Assembly (NCBI GenBank): GCA_021106655.1 | Contig: JAIOTT010000077.1 | Location: 1 to 5,464 of the forward strand | Origin: Bacteroidales bacterium | GTDB lineage: Bacteria; Bacteroidota; Bacteroidia; Bacteroidales; SMBSF77 | DNA length: 5,464 nucleotides | Reading direction: 5' to 3' | Part shown: piece after piece, positions 1 through 5,464 of the stretch | Numbering within the stretch: position 1 is the first letter of the stretch | How the letters are laid out: every line of letters starts with the position of its first letter | Program-made: the position numbers and the translations under genes | Notes under the pieces: generated by a model | What the model was told of the DNA's origin: nothing | Seen by the model: the letters and a program-made list of their open reading frames with translations, nothing else | Databases searched by the model: none

Positions 1-11
1 GACAAACCAGA

Positions 12-101
12 GTTAACCAAATTCAGGTTTATTAATCTCGAAGTTAACCCGCTTTAAGCGTAGAGCAAATAATATTATTGATAAAATTTTTTTTGTTAAC
101 C
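12..101. repeat. Three copies of GTTAACC upstream of the first gene
   Basis: The heptamer GTTAACC occurs at 12-18, 43-49 and 95-101, all in the same orientation; the first two copies share the longer form AGTTAACC. The core GTTAAC is itself a palindrome, so each copy could be a protein half-site or full site. An 11-base palindrome, CGCTT-T-AAGCG at 50-60, directly follows the second copy. The spacing between copies (31 and 52 bases) is irregular and GTTAAC also appears inside both large genes, so chance in AT-rich DNA is possible. What is seen is the repetition; a regulatory role is only an inference. Confidence 0.25.
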
Positions 102-114
102 AAAGACTAATTTT

Positions 115-1959
115 GTGAAAAAAGTAAATATTTTATTTAGCATCCTTATCGGCATCTTGCTGATTTCTTTGGTTGATACACCAAATGTATATGGTCAATG
201 TGCAATTTCTGCCGCGGCCTCATCAGCTGCTGATCCGACGCCCAAAGATACTGCAGAGATATGTATCGGTGAAGCTGCATATTTGACATCTGCCGGAGCC
301 TGTGGTTATTTAATGATAAATAATTTCAATAATGGCACCGTTGGCGTTGGCTGGTCATCAAATGCTTCCCCGATGTTTAACAACCCATGTCCCCCGCTTA
401 TTCCTCCGGCTTCAGGTATTGTATGCTGGATTGGCTCAGCTACTAATTTTCCACGTCAGCTCACAACAATTGCCTATAATCTGGGTATTGGCAGTGGTTA
501 CACCATTGACTGGGATATGAAGTATGGTGACATACAATCCCATCAGAATTGTGAAGACCCCGACCAACCTAATGAAGGTGTTCATATTCAATATAGTACA
601 AACGGTGGAATGACATGGACAGACATGGCTTACTTCACCCCTACAAACAACATGGGCGGTCCCCTTTATACCTGGAATCACTACCAGGAGCTTGTGCCAC
701 TTATCGCTTTATCCCCAACCACACAATTCAGGTGGTGGCAGAATCAAACAAGTGGTTACGAATGGGATCACTGGGGAATAGACAATGTTGAAATCACATG
801 TGCATCAGGGATCAATACTACTGTTTTATGGAATACAGGAGATACAACATTTAATATTGTTGTTCATCCAACCACTTCCCAGCAATATTATGTAACAGTT
901 TCTGATAGTATGTTTTCTGCGGCCGACACAGTTTATGTTAAGGTTCATCCAATTCCAACAGCAGATTTTACTGCAACATCTCCTATATGCTCTGACTACG
1001 ATACAACTACAATTCAATACACCGGGACTGCTTCGCCTTCTGCTACTTATTTCTGGAATATCGATCAGGGAATTACATTTCCCGGTACAGGACGAGGCCC
1101 TCATATCATACCTGGCCTTTTTGCCGGTACTTATACCGTTTCTTTGAGTGTTGAGGAACATAATTGTGTTTCTCTTACCGATACATTCGAAATTATCGTA
1201 AACCAATTACCATTGATAAGCTTTAAAGCTGAACCTTATGAAGGCTGTGTACCACTTACTGTTACCTTTTCCGATAATTCCATTCCAACTATACAGGATT
1301 ATAAGTGGTATTTTGGAACAGGCGACTCATCTATACTCGCAGACCCTGTTTATATGTACGAAGACACAGGTACCTATACTATAAAACTTATTGCAACCTC
1401 ATACCTGGGCTGTTATGATTCATATACAGCTGAGGATTATATTAGCGTATATCCAAACCCTATTGCTGATTTCTATGCCGATCCTCTTATTGTTAAATTA
1501 GATACAGAACCAATAAATTTCACGTCAATGTCAACAGGTGCTGATTTTCATGACTGGGATTTCGGAGATGGTAATTCATCAACCGATTCTGTTACATCAA
1601 ATCAATATGAAGAAACAGGAACCTTTGATGTTATACTACTCGTTACAACTAAACATGGATGTACTGATACTATAATCCATTCTGTTGAGGTTATTGAAGA
1701 TGACCTAACTTTTCCTAATGTCTTTACTCCTAACGGTGATGGGTATAATGACAGGTTTGTGATAGAAAACCTCGAAACATACCTTTTTAGCAATATAATG
1801 ATATATAACAGATGGGGAAAGAAAATATATGAAAAGGACAACTATCAGAATGATTGGGATGGTGAAGGAGCAGCTGATGGAGTTTATTATTATGTGCTAA
1901 CATACAAAGGCAAACTTTCGGAAGGTGAAGTTAACGGGACTGTGACCATCGTCAGATAA
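115..1959 (+). CDS. Secreted T9SS type B substrate with Reelin-like jelly roll, Ig-like and PKD domains
   Basis: This is a 614-residue predicted extracellular or cell-surface protein. Residues 1-27 form a signal peptide (KK, hydrophobic core 5-20, likely cleavage VYG|Q28). Residues 28-62 and 232-277 read as two halves of one Ig-like domain (ICIGEAAYLTSAG, then LWNTGDTT and QQYYVTVSD). Between them, about 65-228, lies a jelly-roll-like module with Reelin-subrepeat features: PRQLTT, an acidic Cys loop, EGVHIQYSTNGGMTW, FRWWQNQTSG and WDHWGIDNVEI. A PKD-like domain spans 279-364 and PKD domains 366-447 and 448-527; the middle one has FGTGD where FGDG is usual. The sorting domain is 533-614 (FPNVFTPNGDGYND, YNRWGKKIYE, NDWDG). 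The start is GTG: an in-frame stop lies at 97-99 and the next Met is residue 67, beyond the signal peptide. No Shine-Dalgarno is seen, which is normal for Bacteroidota. Sec export followed by T9SS is well supported; the ligand and role (adhesion, matrix, glycan binding) are unknown. Confidence 0.93.
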   Translation: MKKVNILFSILIGILLISLVDTPNVYGQCAISAAASSAADPTPKDTAEICIGEAAYLTSAGACGYLMINNFNNGTVGVGWSSNASPMFNNPCPPLIPPASGIVCWIGSATNFPRQLTTIAYNLGIGSGYTIDWDMKYGDIQSHQNCEDPDQPNEGVHIQYSTNGGMTWTDMAYFTPTNNMGGPLYTWNHYQELVPLIALSPTTQFRWWQNQTSGYEWDHWGIDNVEITCASGINTTVLWNTGDTTFNIVVHPTTSQQYYVTVSDSMFSAADTVYVKVHPIPTADFTATSPICSDYDTTTIQYTGTASPSATYFWNIDQGITFPGTGRGPHIIPGLFAGTYTVSLSVEEHNCVSLTDTFEIIVNQLPLISFKAEPYEGCVPLTVTFSDNSIPTIQDYKWYFGTGDSSILADPVYMYEDTGTYTIKLIATSYLGCYDSYTAEDYISVYPNPIADFYADPLIVKLDTEPINFTSMSTGADFHDWDFGDGNSSTDSVTSNQYEETGTFDVILLVTTKHGCTDTIIHSVEVIEDDLTFPNVFTPNGDGYNDRFVIENLETYLFSNIMIYNRWGKKIYEKDNYQNDWDGEGAADGVYYYVLTYKGKLSEGEVNGTVTIVR

Positions 1960-2014
1960 AAGGATACTGATATTTTAGAGGCAATATTTAAGTGCAGGTA
2001 CATTATTAAAGCAC

Positions 2015-2042
2015 CCCCGTACGGTCATTCTTCCTTACGGGG
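2015..2042 (+). terminator. GC-rich hairpin after the first gene, possible terminator
   Basis: CCCCGTA at 2015-2021 is perfectly complementary to TACGGGG at 2036-2042. After one C-T mismatch, GG 2023-2024 can pair with CC 2033-2034, leaving an 8-base loop. The stem stands out in very AT-rich surroundings and lies 55 bases past the stop codon of the first gene, where a transcript end would be expected. No T-run follows on the plus strand, so it is not a textbook intrinsic terminator. It could instead be an RNA-stabilising structure or the relic of a repeat. Confidence 0.35.
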
Positions 2043-2062
2043 CAGGCAGATAATAAAGAAAT

Positions 2063-2158
2063 AAATAACAAATAAATTTCAAATCATAATATTCAAACGT
2101 AAATTGAATTTTGGGTTTTGAGTTTTATTTGAGTTACGATATTTATCATTTGTTATTT
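2063..2158. repeat. AT-rich nested inverted repeat (96 bases) before the second gene
   Basis: Three tiers of complementary arms nest in the right order. The outer tier is AAATAACAAAT at 2063-2073 with ATTTGTTATTT at 2148-2158 (11 bp, perfect). The middle tier is TCAAAT at 2079-2084 with ATTTGA at 2127-2132. The inner tier is ATTCAA at 2091-2096 with TTGAAT at 2104-2109 around a 7-base loop. Between outer and middle, AAAT 2074-2077 can also pair with ATTT 2141-2144. The element fills nearly the whole space before the second gene and ends 8 bases before its ATG. It could be a cruciform or hairpin, a long 5' leader structure, or a small non-autonomous repeat; no flanking target duplication is obvious to me. 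Confidence 0.5.
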
Positions 2159-2166
2159 TATCAATC

Positions 2167-4554
2167 ATGCCAACCAAAAAAATAGACATAAGTCTAAAGG
2201 TATTCATTTTACTTATTTTTACTCTTAATACAAATATTCTTAAATCACAGCTGATAATTTCCACGACTCAAACCCCCGATCAGCTGGTCCAAAACATCCT
2301 TGTCGGGACAGGTGTATCTGTGTTCAATGCCACATTTAATAGTCCTGCTTCAGCAGTTAATATTGGTGAATTTATGGGAGGTGGCGGAACCAATATTGGA
2401 ATTTCAAAAGGTATTATTCTTGCATCCGGTGATGTTCACAATGCAATTGGCCCAAATGATCAAACAGGTGCAGGGAATGCTACAGGTACAGGTGGTGATC
2501 CTGATCTGCAAAATCTTATACCCGGCTTTACTATTAATGATGCTGCTGTTCTAGAATTCGACTTTATTCCTCTGTCAGACACAATAAAATTCCGCTATGT
2601 GTTTGGCTCTGAAGAGTATCCTGAATTTGTAAATTCAAGCTTCAATGATGTTTTTGGCTTTTTTGTTGATGGGCCTAACCCTTTAGGTGGTAATTATGTT
2701 AAGCAGAATATCGCTCTTATACCCGGAACAACTCTTCCGGTTACAATCGACAATGTTAACAATGTTACACCATCTTACCCTCAATATTATATTGATAATA
2801 CCAATGGAGGAACAATACAATATGATGGCTTTACCGTTGTTCTTACAGCTGTAGTTGTAGTCATACCATGTGAACTATATCATTTAAAAATTGCTATCTC
2901 TGATGCAGGAGATCAAATACTTGATTCTGGAGTATTTCTTGAAGCAAACAGTTTTTCCAGTAACGCAATAACCGTTAATACGGCATATAGTATTGGTAAT
3001 GTATCTGCTATCGCTTCTGAAGCTGCAATTGAAGGATGTAATGATGCAAAAATTACATTTACAGTTTTAAACTCGGTTACAGATTCTACATGGATTCCTT
3101 TTGATACAATTTATGGTACAGCAACGAATGGAATAGACTACCCTTTTATTAACGACAGTGTTCTTATACTACCCGGACAAAAAGTGGGTGAAATCACTAT
3201 TGCGCCTTATTTAGATGGTGTTCCTGAACCAACAGAAACTGTCATTATAGTCGTTCCAACATCTGCCTGCACTGTTGACACAGTCATTGTTCCAATTGCT
3301 GATTATAACTTAATTACTACTACCTCCAGTAATGATACTACGATATGCCAGGGGATTGCATTTTTACAAACATTCCCTAGCGGAGGAAGACCACCATATG
3401 ATTATTCATGGACACCTGTTACTCATCTCAACCAGCCGGATATTCAAAATCCTATTGCCATCCCACCGGTTTCTACATTATATTTCGTCGACATAGGTGA
3501 TAGCACAGGATGTCCGCATGCGAAAGATTCAATTATGGTATTGGTTGACATGCTTCCTTTGATCAGCTTTGTCCCTGATATATTTAAGGGCTGTGGACCA
3601 CCACTGACAGTTACTTTCACTGATAATTGTTCACCTAATGTTAATGAGTATTTATGGCAGTTTGGTGACGGAGCATTCTCATATGCAGCCAACCCTGTTC
3701 ATACATATGACTCTGCAGGAGTATTTGATGTTACCCTTATCGTTAAGACCGCTACAGGCTGTGCCTCCACCTATACAAACGCAGGACTGATCACAGTTTT
3801 TCAGGAGCCCAGAGTTGATATAATCCCCGATCCACCAGAAGGTTGTACACCATTGACTGTTGATTTTACATTCTCATCTATTGACTCCATTAATTATTAT
3901 TTGTGGGATTATGATGATGGAACAGATAAGGATAGTATTAAAGATCCCACTCATGTATTTACACAAAGTGGTATTTACGATGTAATTTTGAGTGTAGGTA
4001 CACCGGATGGTTGTTTTAAGAACTTTTCAGTACCGGTCAATGTTTTTATTGAACCTGTAGCTGAGTTCATTACTATACCTGATAGCGCATCTATAAATCA
4101 ATTACCAATCAACTTTATCGATCAGTCAACCGATGCTTCATTCTGGTATTGGGACTTTGGAGATGGTGGCACATCTACTGAACAAAATCCAAAACATGGA
4201 TTCCCTCATGTCGGAGATTTTGAGGTCCTTTTAGTCGTAACAAGCAGTCAGGGATGTATAGACTCAGTATTATATACCATCCCGATTTTTGACGATGAAC
4301 TCACCTGCCCTAACGTGATAACACCAAATGGGGATGGCATAAATGAGAAATTTGTCATTACAAATCTTGAGTACTTTATGGTTAGAACCCTTATTGTTTA
4401 TAATAGATGGGGTAAGAAAGTTTACGAAAAAGAGAATTACCAAAACGACTGGGATGGCCAGGGTCTTGCTGACGGAACATATTTCTTCGTACTGCAATAT
4501 CAGGGAAGAATGGACAAAGGTGAGTTTAAGGGGTCAGTGACGATACTTCGGTAA
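2167..4554 (+). CDS. Choice-of-anchor L, Calx-beta-like and PKD protein, T9SS type B substrate
   Basis: This is a 795-residue predicted secreted protein. Residues 1-27 form a signal peptide with likely cleavage at LKS|Q28. Residues about 33-265 match the choice-of-anchor L domain: TPDQLVQNILVGTGVSV, GISKGIILASGDV, NDAAVLEFDF, FRYVFGSEEYPEF, NDVFGFFVDGPN and LKIAISDAGDQ. Residues about 275-377 resemble a Calx-beta domain (GTATNGIDY, ILPGQKVGEITI, DGVPEPTETV), a fold that often binds calcium through acidic residues. Residues 383-461 are an Ig-like segment (TTICQG, YSWTP). PKD domains follow at about 464-546, 547-628 and 629-708, with cores WQFGDG, WDYDDG and WDFGDG. The sorting domain is 713-795 (CPNVITPNGDGINE, YNRWGKKVYE, NDWDG). 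ATG 2167 is chosen because an in-frame stop lies at 2119-2121 and the signal peptide starts here. Its last two PKDs and tail parallel the preceding gene; the long gap and hairpins between them leave co-transcription uncertain. The ligand is unknown. Confidence 0.94.
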   Translation: MPTKKIDISLKVFILLIFTLNTNILKSQLIISTTQTPDQLVQNILVGTGVSVFNATFNSPASAVNIGEFMGGGGTNIGISKGIILASGDVHNAIGPNDQTGAGNATGTGGDPDLQNLIPGFTINDAAVLEFDFIPLSDTIKFRYVFGSEEYPEFVNSSFNDVFGFFVDGPNPLGGNYVKQNIALIPGTTLPVTIDNVNNVTPSYPQYYIDNTNGGTIQYDGFTVVLTAVVVVIPCELYHLKIAISDAGDQILDSGVFLEANSFSSNAITVNTAYSIGNVSAIASEAAIEGCNDAKITFTVLNSVTDSTWIPFDTIYGTATNGIDYPFINDSVLILPGQKVGEITIAPYLDGVPEPTETVIIVVPTSACTVDTVIVPIADYNLITTTSSNDTTICQGIAFLQTFPSGGRPPYDYSWTPVTHLNQPDIQNPIAIPPVSTLYFVDIGDSTGCPHAKDSIMVLVDMLPLISFVPDIFKGCGPPLTVTFTDNCSPNVNEYLWQFGDGAFSYAANPVHTYDSAGVFDVTLIVKTATGCASTYTNAGLITVFQEPRVDIIPDPPEGCTPLTVDFTFSSIDSINYYLWDYDDGTDKDSIKDPTHVFTQSGIYDVILSVGTPDGCFKNFSVPVNVFIEPVAEFITIPDSASINQLPINFIDQSTDASFWYWDFGDGGTSTEQNPKHGFPHVGDFEVLLVVTSSQGCIDSVLYTIPIFDDELTCPNVITPNGDGINEKFVITNLEYFMVRTLIVYNRWGKKVYEKENYQNDWDGQGLADGTYFFVLQYQGRMDKGEFKGSVTILR

Positions 4555-4609
4555 AATGTTTTCCTTTCAAATTTCCATCTTTTGATCTCAGAACAACTTA
4601 AGTTTACGT

Positions 4610-4921
4610 TTAAGCTAAATTAATTTCTTGGTTCAATAACTCCACATTAAAACTAATCTTAGCATTAAGTGCCTTGAAGACTTTTAATATCGTCTCAAAT
4701 CTGGCATCAGTCAGATTGTTTTCAATTTTGGAAATTTGAGCTTTTTGAACGCCAACAAGTTTGCCGAGTTGTTCTTGGGTAAGATTCCGTTCTTTTCTTG
4801 CTTGTTTTATAGTATAACCGATTAAATCAAGTCTGAGTTCGTTTTCATATTTTTCTCTTTTCGAAGTTCCTCTTTTACCAAGGTACTTATCTTTAACTTC
4901 GTCAAATGAGGTGGTTTTCAT
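4610..4921 (-). CDS. XRE/HigA-family antitoxin with helix-turn-helix
   Basis: This 103-residue protein is the likely antitoxin and autorepressor of the pair. Residues about 33-86 form an XRE/Cro-type helix-turn-helix: IKQARKERNLTQEQLGKLVG, then the recognition helix around QKAQISKIENN (59-69), then FETILKVFKALNAKISF. The first 32 residues are charged and may pack against the toxin, although in many HigA-type proteins the toxin contact is less well defined. Its ATG overlaps the toxin stop as TAATG (shared base 4921), which suggests translational coupling, and there is no well-placed Shine-Dalgarno. The order toxin then antitoxin is typical of HigBA-type modules and opposite to RelBE. The family role is to neutralise the toxin by binding it and to repress the shared promoter. 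The gene converges on the preceding large gene with 55 bases between stops. Confidence 0.88.
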   Translation of the reverse strand: MKTTSFDEVKDKYLGKRGTSKREKYENELRLDLIGYTIKQARKERNLTQEQLGKLVGVQKAQISKIENNLTDARFETILKVFKALNAKISFNVELLNQEINLA

Positions 4922-5265
4922 TAGTCATGTTTTTTATCCTGAAAATACTTTCTCATTAATTCAACCGCTTTATTAATTTCTCTTTTAGGAATTTTTGTTG
5001 TTGTTTTTATTATTCCGTGAGTTGCAATTATAATCGTATTGGTTTTACCAGTTTTATCCCAAAAAGCAAAGAGGCGGTATAGCTTTTTATTAAATAAGGT
5101 TCGAAATTCCCATATATCAGAACTTAGTTTCTTGAAAAGATTTTTATCCTCAGTGACTTTTACCCTATCGATATTGAAAAGAATTTTATCACGGGTCTTT
5201 TCATCAAGCTTATCAAGAAAATCAAGAGCCCCCTGGAGAAATTCAACTTTGATCTTTTCTTTCAT
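4921..5265 (-). CDS. RelE/HigB-type toxin (phage Gp49-like family)
   Basis: This 114-residue basic protein has the sequence signature of the Gp49-like (PF05973) branch of the RelE/HigB superfamily. It shows an N-terminal helical part (FLQGALDFLDKLDEKTRDKI), then IWEFRT (51-56), LYRLFAFWDK (62-71), a strand with ATHGIIKTTTKIP (81-93), and a final helix EINKAVELMRKYF (96-108). Known family members are ribosome-dependent mRNA interferases; the conserved basic residues here (R55, R64, K87, K91) sit where the family keeps its functional positions, so the gene looks intact. ATG 5265 is the first possible start: TAA, TGA and TAA lie in frame just upstream (5280-5272). It overlaps the antitoxin by one base. 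Hand counts of two 60-base lines here give 25% GC against about 35-37% for lines of the second large gene, hinting at separate acquisition. Confidence 0.88.
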   Translation of the reverse strand: MKEKIKVEFLQGALDFLDKLDEKTRDKILFNIDRVKVTEDKNLFKKLSSDIWEFRTLFNKKLYRLFAFWDKTGKTNTIIIATHGIIKTTTKIPKREINKAVELMRKYFQDKKHD

Positions 5266-5269
5266 TAGA

Positions 5270-5291
5270 ATTTATCATTACAAAGATAAAT
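5270..5291. promoter_or_regulatory. Candidate antitoxin operator (7-bp inverted repeat)
   Basis: ATTTATC at 5270-5276 and GATAAAT at 5285-5291 are perfect reverse complements separated by 8 bases. The repeat lies just upstream of the toxin start codon, covers the -7 promoter element and includes the expected transcription start. XRE antitoxins of this kind usually repress their own promoter by binding such a dyad. The symmetry is seen directly; that the antitoxin binds it is inferred from position and family behaviour. Confidence 0.55.
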
Positions 5292-5311
5292 GTTTCTTAA
5301 TTAGGGAACAA
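5281..5311 (-). promoter_or_regulatory. Bacteroidota-type promoter of the toxin-antitoxin operon
   Basis: Read on the minus strand, TATCTTTG at 5288-5281 is an exact match to the Bacteroidota -7 consensus TAnnTTTG. TTG at 5311-5309 lies 20 bases upstream, within the usual spacing of the -33 element. Transcription would start around 5274-5277, leaving a leader of only about ten bases before the toxin ATG and no room for a Shine-Dalgarno site. This is the clearest promoter in the window. Confidence 0.6.
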
Positions 5312-5352
5312 GCATTAGGATAAAAAAACATCCGAAACATTATTATCCATTA

Positions 5353-5367
5353 CAAATGTACGGTACA
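5353..5367. promoter_or_regulatory. Second -7-like element overlapping an 11-base palindrome
   Basis: On the minus strand TACATTTG (5360-5353) also fits TAnnTTTG, but no TTG occurs at the proper distance upstream. It overlaps the palindrome TGTAC-G-GTACA at 5357-5367. Just next to it, TTATCCATTACAAA (5343-5356) nearly repeats TTATCATTACAAA (5272-5284) of the main promoter, with one extra C. This could be a weaker upstream promoter or a duplicated regulatory half-site; the support is thin. Confidence 0.2.
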
Positions 5368-5449
5368 GATCAAGTATAATAAAAGTGGATTTAGTATTTA
5401 TGATATATAATTGAGTAATCGGGCTTTCTCAATGAGTAAAATAGAATAG

Positions 5450-5463
5450 GGTGAGTTTAAGGG
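5450..5463 (+). repeat. 14-base copy of a sorting-domain coding segment at the window edge
   Basis: GGTGAGTTTAAGGG here is identical to 4519-4532, which encodes GEFKG in the tail of the second large protein. In the matching frame it would read GEFKG again, but a TAG stop sits immediately before it and the bases upstream do not resemble the rest of that tail. It may be the eroded end of another sorting-domain gene beyond the window, or chance. The rest of 5312-5464 shows no gene. Confidence 0.2.
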
Positions 5464-5464
5464 C

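Noticed and set aside
108..115. TAATTTTG, an exact match to the Bacteroidota -7 element, touching the GTG start of the first gene.
   Set aside because: Transcription would begin downstream of the only start that includes the signal peptide, and no TTG lies at the right distance; likely a chance match.
190..204. Lipoprotein signal in the first large protein (Cys29 after the signal peptide).
   Set aside because: The residue before Cys is Gln rather than Gly, Ala or Ser, and the T9SS tail fits a non-lipidated secreted protein better.
2118..2152. Possible promoter for the second large gene (TTG at 2118-2120 with TATCATTTG at 2144-2152).
   Set aside because: The -7-like sequence has one base too many between TA and TTTG, and the spacing is forced; not good enough to call.
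4550..4564. GG-AAAA / TTTT-CC hairpin over the stop codon of the second large gene.
   Set aside because: It needs a bulge and leaves a two-base loop, so it is not a credible terminator.
4595..4614. Palindrome AACTTAAGTT (4595-4604) and CTTAA/TTAAG arms (4597-4601, 4610-4614) between the convergent genes, as a terminator.
   Set aside because: The stems are only five weak A-T-rich pairs, the arm overlaps the antitoxin stop codon, and no real T-run follows.
5039..5323. Plus-strand open frame of 94 codons opposite the toxin gene.
   Set aside because: It lies antisense to a well-supported family member and its product shows no recognisable motif; it is a shadow of the toxin gene.
5410..5433. Inverted repeat ATTGAG / CTCAAT with a 12-base loop near the right edge.
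   Set aside because: Short arms in AT-rich DNA with no T-run on either side and no gene context to support a role.

Overview
The window looks like chromosomal DNA from a member of the Bacteroidota. The evidence is two large secreted proteins that each end in the gliding-motility-type (type B, CHU_C/TIGR04131) C-terminal sorting domain of the type IX secretion system (T9SS), AT-rich DNA, no Shine-Dalgarno sequences before the genes, and one good match to the Bacteroidota promoter pattern TTG-N(~20)-TAnnTTTG. The species cannot be named from this stretch.

Layout: 1-114 is a short upstream region with three GTTAACC copies. 115-1959 (+) encodes a 614-residue secreted multidomain protein: a Reelin-subrepeat-like jelly roll apparently inserted into an Ig-like domain, then three PKD or PKD-like domains and the sorting domain. 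1960-2166 has no gene but holds a GC-rich hairpin and a long AT-rich nested inverted repeat that ends 8 bases before the next start codon. 2167-4554 (+) encodes a 795-residue protein: choice-of-anchor L domain, Calx-beta-like domain, Ig-like segment, three PKD domains and a sorting domain 61% identical (hand count) to that of the first protein. 4610-5265 (-) is a convergent two-gene toxin-antitoxin operon of the HigBA/RelE-XRE type, toxin gene first, overlapping by one base. Its promoter is visible at 5281-5311 and overlaps a perfect 7-bp inverted repeat that is a good candidate antitoxin operator. 5292-5464 holds no gene.

How the genes fit together: the two large genes are probably surface or extracellular adhesin-like or matrix proteins exported by Sec and then T9SS. 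They share a PKD-PKD-sorting-domain tail but have unrelated N-terminal ligand-binding regions, as if different heads were placed on a common tail. The toxin-antitoxin pair is a separate, visibly more AT-rich cassette with no obvious functional tie to them. I found no convincing wholly new multi-gene system. The most unusual items are the nested Reelin-like/Ig-like architecture, the intergenic nested inverted repeat, and the promoter-operator overlap of the toxin-antitoxin operon.
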